From the NCBI GenBank assembly GCA_015062115.1, contig SUVG01000008.1, positions 26,806-90,805 of the forward strand: a DNA stretch of 64,000 nt, read 5' to 3'. The DNA comes from Elusimicrobium sp. (GTDB lineage: Bacteria; Elusimicrobiota; Elusimicrobia; Elusimicrobiales; Elusimicrobiaceae). Below the pieces are notes generated by a model. The model saw only the letters and a program-made list of their open reading frames with translations, was not told where the DNA came from and did not search any database. The position numbers and the translations under genes were made by a program. Within the stretch, counting starts at the first letter, position 1. Each line of letters opens with the position of its first letter. Below are positions 34,247 to 42,074 of this stretch, in pieces.

Positions 34247-35179
34247 ATGCGAATTTTTGCGAAATGTATTTTTTTAATGCTTTGTTCCTTTTTGGCTCTG
34301 CCCTGTTTGGGGCAGCCTAAGGCGAATATTGCCAAAAAAATTGTGGTTTCGGCCTCCGGTAAAGTGGGAGGATTAACTGCGGAACAATTTATTAAAAATA
34401 CGATGGCCAACCCGTCTTTTACAAAAGGGCTTTCCGCCGTTCAGCAACAGGAATTGGCCCAAAGTTTGCAGTTGGCTCTCAGCCGTCAAATACTACACGC
34501 AAAAGTTCCCCCCGTCCTTCCTTCCGTTACCCGTTTATCTGTACACAGAGCCACACAAATTGTCGGAGAAGATTATTTACATGCCGTGTGGAGCCTGGAC
34601 GATGCTATGGGAAATACGGTGGCCTATTTGAAAATGGGGAACCTTTCCGAAATAGAGCGTACCAAAGAGTTTCATGAAACGGTAAAAGATCTTATCCCTC
34701 AGTTTGATTTGATAGATATTGAATATCCGCTTGTTTTGGAAGAAGGCGAAAGGGCTTTTCCTCCTGCCGTGGAAAAGAAAATCAAGAGTGATTTTGATAC
34801 CGATTTTTTCCGCCGCTATGTGCGAGAGTCCCAAACCCGTGCCATCACGCCGTTTTTGCTTTCTGTCGTGGATACGCGCGGAGTTACATTTTCTAAGCAA
34901 TATCATTGGAACAACCCCAAATTGTCGCTCAGTATTTTGAAAGATAAACCTATTACCGCTGAGGAGTGGGCGCAGGTGCGCGGATTTGTGCGTGCGTTCA
35001 ATGCGGCGGGGTTTTTTCACGGGGATATCCCGCGTAATTTCCATTTGCGCCGCGGCTCAGACGGCAGATTAAAAGTAACCATTTTAGATTTTGAACGCAA
35101 TACCACCAACCTGAACGATGAACTCTTTTTCGATGAGTGGGAAGAGTTGCTTTTAGAACAAGACTGCTTGGTTTTATAA
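34247..35179 (+). CDS. exported protein-kinase-like-fold protein, tandem copy 3
   Basis: The 310-residue third paralog has signal peptide CIFLMLCSFLALPCLGQ. AYLKMGNLSEIERTKEFHE holds the candidate beta-3 Lys and a possible helix-C Glu. FHGDIPRNFHLRRGSDGRLK (His258, Asp260, Asn264) gives the catalytic loop and ILDFE (Asp281) the metal Asp. The body has diverged from copies 1 and 2, but LIDIEYPLVLEEGE and TAEEWAQ remain. All catalytic-type residues are kept in every copy, which argues against simple pseudokinase decay. It lies 53 bp after copy 2, with GGAG before the ATG. Confidence 0.75.
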   Translation: MRIFAKCIFLMLCSFLALPCLGQPKANIAKKIVVSASGKVGGLTAEQFIKNTMANPSFTKGLSAVQQQELAQSLQLALSRQILHAKVPPVLPSVTRLSVHRATQIVGEDYLHAVWSLDDAMGNTVAYLKMGNLSEIERTKEFHETVKDLIPQFDLIDIEYPLVLEEGERAFPPAVEKKIKSDFDTDFFRRYVRESQTRAITPFLLSVVDTRGVTFSKQYHWNNPKLSLSILKDKPITAEEWAQVRGFVRAFNAAGFFHGDIPRNFHLRRGSDGRLKVTILDFERNTTNLNDELFFDEWEELLLEQDCLVL

Positions 35180-35265
35180 CACTCTTATCGGCTTATTTCC
35201 TGAAATAGTGTTTTTCCCCCTCTTTTATTTGATAAACTGTAATAAATACAACATGGGATTCGTCT

Positions 35266-35793
35266 GTGAGAAAAAGGTTCGGTTTGGTTGATTTTATTAC
35301 ACTTTTCTTGGTATTAGGGGCTTTTGCTTGTTTAACCTTGCCCTATTTTCCTGTTTTATCTCCTAAAGTAAAATGGCTTGTTTTTGAAAAACCGGAAGCC
35401 AACCGTGTACTTAATCATTTGATATCTTCTTTAGAAGAATATCGTTCGGTGCATGGACAAGAGGCAATTCCCCCTTCCTTAGATGTTTTGAATTTTCCGC
35501 CAAATGCCAAAAGAATTTCCCCGTTTGTAGTAGATTATCCGCTTTCCGTGGTGCGGGCGCGTTTACATCTAAAAGAACCTGTTTTATCGGTGGAAGTGGG
35601 GCCTTACCGTAAAACGAGGCGTCATTGGTACGACGGGACGGAAGGGTATGAATTTCTTATCTCGTTGAAAGGCAATTTATCGCCCCGTTGTGTGGGGCTT
35701 TATAATGCCTGCCATAACCGTTTCAATTGCTTAAATCCCCACGCACCTAAGGACGGTTGGCTGGATATTTGCCTGGTGGGAGAGCGTTTATGA
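35266..35793 (+). CDS. pilin-like protein with altered processing site
   Basis: The 175-residue protein with a GTG start begins MRKRFGLVDFITLFLVLGAF and continues to LTLPYF. It aligns with the canonical KGFTLIELLVVVLIIGIL...ALPQY, but has Arg for the Gly at -1 and Asp for Glu at +5. LISSLEEYRSVHGQEAIPPS corresponds to the ETYYLANGTYPT region of pilin 48736. The C-terminal part has three Cys (RCVGLYNACHNRFNC). A prepilin peptidase would not be expected to cut it. Its stop overlaps the ATG of a GT-C glycosyltransferase gene, so the two are coupled. Confidence 0.65.
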   Translation: MRKRFGLVDFITLFLVLGAFACLTLPYFPVLSPKVKWLVFEKPEANRVLNHLISSLEEYRSVHGQEAIPPSLDVLNFPPNAKRISPFVVDYPLSVVRARLHLKEPVLSVEVGPYRKTRRHWYDGTEGYEFLISLKGNLSPRCVGLYNACHNRFNCLNPHAPKDGWLDICLVGERL

Positions 35794-37313
35794 AAAAAAT
35801 AAAAACAGGATTTTTTTATAAATTGGGCTTCTTGTTAATGGGGATAGGCGTTTTATTGCGTTTGGGGACTATGTTTCTTTCTTTTGATTTTGAGGAAACC
35901 TATTCCGTTATTACCTCTAATCCCAACCTGCCTTTAGGCCAAATAGTTAAAGATTGGTTGATAATTGATGTCCACCCTCCTCTTTTTAATATTCTGTTAT
36001 GGGGTTGGAATCATTTGGTCCCCTACCCTCATGAAGTTTGGTTAAGAGTGTTCCCCTTTCTTTTTACGGTTTGCTCGTTGGCGGTCTCTTATTTTTTGTT
36101 TCCGAAAGCCTATGGCAAAACGGCCCGTTTTTTGTTTCTGGGTTGCGTGGCAGTTATGTGGCACAATATCATTTTCGGCGCTTATGCTCGTTCGTATGTG
36201 CTTTTGTTATTAGTGTCTATAGTTATCACGCTTGTTTCTCTGCGGATACTGGATTGCTTTAAGAATACTAAGCCCGGAACCAGGCAAGATTACATGTGGT
36301 TATTCGGGGCCGGTGTTGTGGCAGCATGGACGCATTATTTTGGTTTGTTGCTGTTTTCCGTTTGTGTGTTTTTACTGTTTTTGGCTGCCTTGCATTTTAA
36401 GCAAAAAAAGACTGTTCTGGTGGTGGGAAGCGGTGTTGTCTTTCTGTTGGCCGGAATATGGCTGGTTCCAAATTTTTTGCATAATGTGCAGGTAGGCCAT
36501 TTTAGCGGAAAATGGTGGGCCAATGAAGAACTGACCCTTTTTGAATCTTTATGGTATTTTTACCAGTTCTTTTTTGGGGTTCCGTGGATAGGATCTCTTT
36601 TTGCTGTGGGTGTTATATTTTTGGCATTTTATTATTACAAAAAAGCAGGAACTTCCCAATATGCACCCTATACGCTCGATTCTTTTTTTTGTATCGGTAT
36701 TTTTGGACTTGTTTTGTCGGGGGCGGCTCTTCTTTCGTTTAAGGTTTTTTTACTTATTCCACGTTTTTTTATTGCCTCTTTTCCTGCACTCTATGTATTG
36801 TTTTCCCTTTTATTGGCTCCTCTTGTAGAAAAAAAACGATGGGTATTTGTAGGGGTTCTTGTTTTTTGGGCACTTACTTTGGGGGCTTCTTGGAAAGATT
36901 TAGTATGGAATCTAAATCGAGAACCCGATAACGGACGAGGTATTGCCGAACACTTTATGAAAACCCGTCCGAATACGGAAACGGAACTGTATGTTTTGAT
37001 GAAGGAAGGGTACCCTGCTGTTGCTCACGAGGCCATGATATCTCTTTATATCAATAATTATTTTAAGCAAAATGTGCCGATTACCGTTTTAACCAATTTA
37101 TCAAAGGAGCAACGCCTCGAAAAGCTAAAAAATAAAAACGCTATTATCATGCTTCCGCTGTGTTACCCTGAGAAAGTGGATAAAATATCTTTTTTGTTGG
37201 GAGAGCGTTATTTTATTAAGAAAATGCTTCACGGCTCTTGCGAAGTAACTCCAAACCGCCAAGAGGCAAATCCGGTTTACGAACCCGAAAGCAGAAATTA
37301 TTTAACTTACTGA
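35790..37313 (+). CDS. GT-C (ArnT/PMT-like) membrane glycosyltransferase
   Basis: The 507-residue protein has about 10-12 transmembrane helices. The first outer loop has FDFEETYSVI and then DVHPPLFNILLWGW, the D-x-H-P-P motif typical of the PMT_2/ArnT-like (GT39/GT83) group. The C-terminal periplasmic part is about 110 residues. It probably uses a polyprenyl-phosphate sugar to modify a lipid or protein. ATG 35790 overlaps the stop of the pilin-like gene; an in-frame start 11 codons earlier lies inside that gene and is not chosen. Confidence 0.85.
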   Translation: MKKIKTGFFYKLGFLLMGIGVLLRLGTMFLSFDFEETYSVITSNPNLPLGQIVKDWLIIDVHPPLFNILLWGWNHLVPYPHEVWLRVFPFLFTVCSLAVSYFLFPKAYGKTARFLFLGCVAVMWHNIIFGAYARSYVLLLLVSIVITLVSLRILDCFKNTKPGTRQDYMWLFGAGVVAAWTHYFGLLLFSVCVFLLFLAALHFKQKKTVLVVGSGVVFLLAGIWLVPNFLHNVQVGHFSGKWWANEELTLFESLWYFYQFFFGVPWIGSLFAVGVIFLAFYYYKKAGTSQYAPYTLDSFFCIGIFGLVLSGAALLSFKVFLLIPRFFIASFPALYVLFSLLLAPLVEKKRWVFVGVLVFWALTLGASWKDLVWNLNREPDNGRGIAEHFMKTRPNTETELYVLMKEGYPAVAHEAMISLYINNYFKQNVPITVLTNLSKEQRLEKLKNKNAIIMLPLCYPEKVDKISFLLGERYFIKKMLHGSCEVTPNRQEANPVYEPESRNYLTY

Positions 37314-37374
37314 ACCGCTCTATTCCGAGGGTTTTTTTATTGAAAAAACAAGGCGTTCCCGGGCTGCTAAATGG

Positions 37375-37380
37375 TACAAT
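37375..37380 (+). promoter_or_regulatory. -10 box (TACAAT) of the nuclease-sulfatase-kinase operon
   Basis: TACAAT 28 bp before ATG 37409, with CGGGAG as ribosome site. It begins a three-gene unit running to 42013. Confidence 0.4.
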
Positions 37381-37408
37381 AAGAGTAACTATTTTTCGGG
37401 AGTTTTCC

Positions 37409-38638
37409 ATGGCTAAAAACCTTTCTTTTTCTTATTCAAAAATGGGCATGTACAAAGAGTGCCCCCAAAAATATAAATTTCGCTATATTCACATGTTGCC
37501 CGAAAAACCCAAATACTATTTTGCCTTTGGGTCTGCCTTGCATGAAGTGATGGAGTATATTTATAACCCGGCCAACCTGGTTTTTCCCACCTTGGCCGAA
37601 TCGCTTACTTTTTTTGAAAACCATTGGAATAAAACCTCATTTGAACAGAAAGGTTACGCCTCGGCAGAAAAAGAACTCGCCGGGTTTGCCGAAGGGCGCC
37701 GCATCATTGAAGCCTACTATGCCAAGCATGCGGCAGATTTTTTTCATCCGCTTTCCGTGGAAATGAAAAGTACGCTCGATATGGACGGCCTAAACTTAAT
37801 CAGTATTTTGGACAGAATAGATTACTTGGGCGACGGGAAAATCAAAATTTTAGATTATAAAACAGGAAAAACCGTTCAACGCGAGCCGGACCAGTTGTAT
37901 ATGTATCAAAAAGTGGTGGAAACCTCTCCCGCCATTAAAGCGCTCGTGCAACAGAAAGACCCGAGCGTGAAGGAACTTCGGGTCGGGGAATTGAGTTTTT
38001 ATCACCTGCCCACTTTAACGGAAATGACTTTTGAGCGTGCCCCCGATTTGGAAATTTTGGAATTTTGGCAAAAAGTCCTGAAAATTGCCGATAATATCCG
38101 TGCCGGTAAGTTTGACCCTACCCCCGGAGAAAACCAATGCCGTTGGTGCGATTATCGCAACCTTTGCCCCGTTTTTACCGGAAAGGACTATACGGGCCCT
38201 ACGGGCTATGCTGCGCGCGGTGCGCTTTCGTTTCCTCCTGCCGCTTCCGTCACTCCCTCGGTTGCCGAGCCGGAAGTGAAAAGCGAGCAGGATATTTTAA
38301 GTGAAAAAATCGACCGTTGCGGTGATTTGTTGCAAGAAGCCAAACAACTCCAAAAAGAGATTATCGACCTGATGCGCAAAAATAATTTTGAACGTCACTT
38401 CGGTAAAAATTACAAAGCCGAACTCTCCCGCGTGGAAAAATTGGAATTTACCGATAAAGAAAAAGTGGTGGAATTGTTGCGTACGCTTAAACTTTTGGCC
38501 AAAGTGTTGGTGCCCACGCAAAGCACGGTGGCCGGTTTACTGACGGACGCTACCGTCCCGGCAGAGGCTAAAGCCAAATTACAGGCATTTTCCCGTAAAA
38601 CCGAAGAAATAAACCTGAACTTGGAGAAAGCAGACTAG
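37409..38638 (+). CDS. PD-(D/E)XK nuclease with Fe-S cysteines (RecB/Cas4-like)
   Basis: The 409-residue protein begins LSFSYSKMGMYKECPQKYKFRY, the RecB-type nuclease opening with its first Cys. FGSALHEVMEYI supplies the His. SILDRIDYLGDG and ILDYKTGK give the active-site Asp, Asp and Lys, and CRWCDYRNLC gives three more Cys for a 4Fe-4S cluster. The first 275 residues are the PDDEXK_1 domain. The last 130 (from about VAEPEVKSEQD) are a helical extension with a coiled coil, not usual for Cas4. No CRISPR array or AddAB helicase is present nearby, so a DNA repair role is inferred. Confidence 0.85.
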   Translation: MAKNLSFSYSKMGMYKECPQKYKFRYIHMLPEKPKYYFAFGSALHEVMEYIYNPANLVFPTLAESLTFFENHWNKTSFEQKGYASAEKELAGFAEGRRIIEAYYAKHAADFFHPLSVEMKSTLDMDGLNLISILDRIDYLGDGKIKILDYKTGKTVQREPDQLYMYQKVVETSPAIKALVQQKDPSVKELRVGELSFYHLPTLTEMTFERAPDLEILEFWQKVLKIADNIRAGKFDPTPGENQCRWCDYRNLCPVFTGKDYTGPTGYAARGALSFPPAASVTPSVAEPEVKSEQDILSEKIDRCGDLLQEAKQLQKEIIDLMRKNNFERHFGKNYKAELSRVEKLEFTDKEKVVELLRTLKLLAKVLVPTQSTVAGLLTDATVPAEAKAKLQAFSRKTEEINLNLEKAD

Positions 38639-38639
38639 T

Positions 38640-40565
38640 ATGAATCCTTCGAAAAAAGATTTTCGCTTGAAATTTTCTGCCGGCGCGGTGTTGGCATCGC
38701 TTGCTTTATTTATGCTGGCAAGGGCAGCCCTTTTCCTGCTAAACGGGGCATATTTTTCTTCCCTTTCCCGCGGAGAAATACTTTCGGGCTTTCTAAACGG
38801 ACTGCGTTTTGATTACTATATGGTGGCTCTTTTAACGGGGCCCGTTTTATTTTTCTTAAACCTGCCCGTTAAGGCCCGTGCTTGGGTGAAGACCTGGGTG
38901 TGCGTATGGGCGGCGGAATTTATTTTTATGGCGGGTTTTTTAATCGCTGATTTAATCTATTTCCCCAAGGTTAACCGCCATATTGCCGAAGAAATCTTGC
39001 AACTTTCCAACGATTGGGGGTTTATCGTTTCGTATATTTTTACGGAAACTTGGCTCCCTTTGGCTATTTTATTATCCCTTTTCGGTATTTTTGTATGGCA
39101 ACTGGGCCGTTATGTAAACCGCCGTTATCAGGCGCGGGCCTGGTCTTGGAAGAAAGAAACCGTTACCGGGCTGCTCATTTTACTTTTAATATTCTTGGGG
39201 ATTCGCGGGCACTTGGGTAGCGGAAAAGCTCTGGGTGTGGCTGATGCGTATAAATATGTTTCTTCTCCCGCCGGTTCGGCTTTGGTGTTAAACGGAGTTT
39301 TTACTTCCTATCAAATCGGCCGTAAGGGGGCGGTGGAAGTATCCAACAAATATCCGCAGGATAAAGCCCTCCTTTATGCAAAAGAACAACTGGTTTCTGC
39401 CGATGAGGCGGTTTTGGACGAAAAATTCCCCCTGATGCGCAAACGCACCTCTTCTGTGGTTTCCTCGCCGAAATACAATGTGGTTGTTGTGTTATTGGAA
39501 GGGTGGCACCCGTATTATGTAGATGCTCTTTCCCATAATGGGTTTGGGGCCACTCCCGTGTTTGACGAGATTGTAAAAAACGGAGTCAATTTTTCAAATG
39601 CTTATGCAACGGGCCAACGCAGTATTTTCGGCTTTTCTGCCGTTTTCGCGGGAGTACCCCTGGTGCCGGGCTTACCCATGTTTGGTTATGGGTTGGAATT
39701 AACGGCTTTCTCCCCCATGCCTAAGCATTTTGCCGACAAAGGTTACTACACTTTTTTTGCCCAAACCTCCAAGCGTGATTCTTACCGCCTGTGTACGTTG
39801 GCTTCTTATTTGGGTGCGCAAGAAAGTTACGGGTGGGAAGATATCCCCGAACGTTTGGAATATCAAGAAAAAGCCCCCTTCGGCTATGATTATGATGCCT
39901 TTATGTTTGCGGCCGATAAAATAAAAAATCGTAAGGAACCCAACTTTTTGGCAATGCTTTTTACGGGTATTACGCACGAACCTTTTACCTCCACTTTACC
40001 TCAGTTTGATAAACATCCTTACGATTCGTGGGAGCATGGGTTTTTGAACACCTTGTCGTTTGCAGACTGGTCTATCGGGGAATTGATAAATCGTGCCAAA
40101 AAAGACGGTTGGTTTGACGATACTGTTTTTGTATTCGTTGCGGATCATGTTTCGGGAGGGAAAAAAGATCCTTCGCTCAAAAATCGCTTTCGTATTCCTC
40201 TTGTTTTTTATGCGCCTAAAATTCTTAAGCCCGCGCAGATTGATTATGTGGTTTCTCAGTTGGATATCGTGCCGACTTTGTACCGTTTAACGGGCCTAAA
40301 CCCTGCTTATACCTCTTTCGGACGGGACTTGTTTGAGAAAGATGCCCCGCGTGCGGCGTTGGTATCGGAAGGTATGAACATCGGGCTTGTGACGGAGCAG
40401 GGGGCCATGCGCCATAGCGGCGGGAAAATTTTATCGGTAGAGAAATTTTCTCCCGATTTTGATGAACGGGAAACCGAAAACAAACTTCTTGCTTTGGATA
40501 AAGCGGCTTACACTTTGCTAAAAGAAAACCGTTGGTATAACCCTGCATACGGAGAGAAAAAATGA
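38640..40565 (+). CDS. LTA synthase-like sulfatase-fold membrane protein
   Basis: The 641-residue protein has five N-terminal transmembrane helices (to about residue 190) and a periplasmic sulfatase-fold domain. VVVLLEGWHPYYVDAL holds the metal-site Glu, NAYATGQRSIFGFSAVFAG the Thr nucleophile, and FVFVADHVSG the C-terminal Asp-His pair. These match lipoteichoic-acid-synthase/phosphoglycerol-transferase relatives (LtaS, MdoB group). In a Gram-negative the likely job is moving phosphoglycerol or phosphoethanolamine onto envelope glycans. Its ATG lies 2 bases after the nuclease stop, and it overlaps the FGGY kinase gene by 4 bases. Confidence 0.88.
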   Translation: MNPSKKDFRLKFSAGAVLASLALFMLARAALFLLNGAYFSSLSRGEILSGFLNGLRFDYYMVALLTGPVLFFLNLPVKARAWVKTWVCVWAAEFIFMAGFLIADLIYFPKVNRHIAEEILQLSNDWGFIVSYIFTETWLPLAILLSLFGIFVWQLGRYVNRRYQARAWSWKKETVTGLLILLLIFLGIRGHLGSGKALGVADAYKYVSSPAGSALVLNGVFTSYQIGRKGAVEVSNKYPQDKALLYAKEQLVSADEAVLDEKFPLMRKRTSSVVSSPKYNVVVVLLEGWHPYYVDALSHNGFGATPVFDEIVKNGVNFSNAYATGQRSIFGFSAVFAGVPLVPGLPMFGYGLELTAFSPMPKHFADKGYYTFFAQTSKRDSYRLCTLASYLGAQESYGWEDIPERLEYQEKAPFGYDYDAFMFAADKIKNRKEPNFLAMLFTGITHEPFTSTLPQFDKHPYDSWEHGFLNTLSFADWSIGELINRAKKDGWFDDTVFVFVADHVSGGKKDPSLKNRFRIPLVFYAPKILKPAQIDYVVSQLDIVPTLYRLTGLNPAYTSFGRDLFEKDAPRAALVSEGMNIGLVTEQGAMRHSGGKILSVEKFSPDFDERETENKLLALDKAAYTLLKENRWYNPAYGEKK

Positions 40566-42013
40566 CGGAAAAATATATTTTATCGGTAGATTTGGGCACT
40601 TCCAGTTTTCGTGCCGCGGCCGTCAGTGCGGACGGACAAATCCGCCTGCAAAAAACGGTTCATATCGTTCCTTCCCGTCCTGCCAAGGGGCTCTCTCAGT
40701 ACGAGGCAGACGAAATGCTGTCCGTAGCCAAACAAGTTATCAACGAGGTTTTGGAAGAAACCTCCCCCTCCCAAGCGGCGGGTCTTGCCGTTTCTTCCCA
40801 GCGTTCCACGGTTGTTCTGTGGGATAAAACCACGGGCAAGGCGTTAGCCCCTGTGTTGACTTGGGAAGACGGCCGTTCCTTTGAAGAAGCCGAGGCCGCG
40901 CCCGTTACCCAAGAAGAAGTCCATGCGCTTACCGGACTTTATAAAACCCCCTATTTTTCCGCGCCTAAAATTGCGTGGTGTCTAAAAAATATCCCGCCGG
41001 TAAAAGAAGCCCTCGATGCCGGGAATTTGTTGGTGGCGCCTATTGCCAGTTATTTAGTATGGCACTTAACTCAGGGATCTGTTTTTGCCACGGATACTAC
41101 CTTGGCCCAACGCATGCTTCTTTTGGATATCCGTACCCAAACCTGGAGTGCAAGACTTTGCAACGCTTTCGGTATTCCCATGGTATGTTTACCCGCCTTA
41201 AAACCTTCTTGTGCCGACTACGGAACATATAATTATAAAGGCGTTTGTATTCCTGTTTGTGCTATGGGTGGCGATCAGCAAATGGCCGCGGCTTGGAGCA
41301 ACCTGCCCCAAGGCGGCAGTTTAATTAACTATGGAACGGGTGCTTTTTGGTTGTATAACGCGGGTGAAAAAAATGCTATTTTGCCGGGCACGCTTACTTC
41401 TCTTGCGGTATCTGCGGAAAACGAAAAACCCCGCTACTTTTTGGAAGGGCCGGTAAACGCGGCAGGGAGTGCATTGCTTTGGTTAAAAACGCAAGGAATT
41501 GCCTTTGCTGACGAAGAACTCAACGATTGGTGTTATTCTGCCCAATCGCCTGTGTGGTTTTTGCCTGCGCTGGGCGGATTGGGTGCCCCCTATTGGAATT
41601 TTTCCGTGTCGCCCGTATTTGGCGGTTTATCCCCCCTTACGCGTCGCGAGGACTGGGTTGCCGGGGTAGTCCGCTCCGTAGCCTATTTGCTGGCGGATAT
41701 CGGCCATTATCTGCAGGCAAACGGGTTTGTACTTAACGGGCCGCTAAAAGCCAGCGGCGGGCTTTCCCGTTTGGCGTATTTGGTGCAATTCCAGGCAGAT
41801 ATTATGCAGAAGGAAATTCTGTTGGAAAAAGATACGCAAGCCAGTGTGCTGGGAGCAGCCCGCAAAACAATGGAATTTTTAGGGTGGGATTCTTCCTCTT
41901 GGAAAGAGGAAAGTGCAACAATTGTAAAGCCCGCTTTGCCTTCGGCTGAAGCCATGGAACTATACGGAAAGTGGCAGGCCTTTCTGGGCTGGGCCCTTAA
42001 AAAGCCTTTGTAA
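40562..42013 (+). CDS. FGGY-family carbohydrate kinase
   Basis: The 483-residue kinase has the actin-like ATPase plan. SVDLGTSSFRAAAVS (about 7-21) is phosphate 1, AVSSQRSTVVLWDKTTG and LTWEDGRS (about 74-103) follow, MGGDQQMAAAW lies mid-protein, and ASGGLSRLAYLVQFQADI is the adenosine region. The pattern around the N-terminus resembles glycerol kinases, but the substrate cannot be fixed from this; xylulose or another polyol is possible. It is coupled to the LTA-synthase-like gene, so a glycerol 3-phosphate link is a plausible but unproven idea. A terminator follows. Confidence 0.85.
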   Translation: MTEKYILSVDLGTSSFRAAAVSADGQIRLQKTVHIVPSRPAKGLSQYEADEMLSVAKQVINEVLEETSPSQAAGLAVSSQRSTVVLWDKTTGKALAPVLTWEDGRSFEEAEAAPVTQEEVHALTGLYKTPYFSAPKIAWCLKNIPPVKEALDAGNLLVAPIASYLVWHLTQGSVFATDTTLAQRMLLLDIRTQTWSARLCNAFGIPMVCLPALKPSCADYGTYNYKGVCIPVCAMGGDQQMAAAWSNLPQGGSLINYGTGAFWLYNAGEKNAILPGTLTSLAVSAENEKPRYFLEGPVNAAGSALLWLKTQGIAFADEELNDWCYSAQSPVWFLPALGGLGAPYWNFSVSPVFGGLSPLTRREDWVAGVVRSVAYLLADIGHYLQANGFVLNGPLKASGGLSRLAYLVQFQADIMQKEILLEKDTQASVLGAARKTMEFLGWDSSSWKEESATIVKPALPSAEAMELYGKWQAFLGWALKKPL

Positions 42014-42029
42014 TTAAAAAATGTTTGTG

Positions 42030-42062
42030 TAAAAAAAGCCCCTCTTGCGAGGGGCTTTTTAG
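42030..42062. terminator. bidirectional terminator
   Basis: AAAAAAGCCCCTC-TTGC-GAGGGGCTTTTT lies between the FGGY kinase (+) and the ankyrin gene (-). Confidence 0.9.
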
Positions 42063-42074
42063 ATTTAATTTTTT

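Noticed and set aside
37409..38638. Cas4 as part of a CRISPR system
   Set aside because: The RecB/Cas4-like motif is present, but the protein is too long, has a coiled-coil extension, and neither array nor other cas genes occur in the window.
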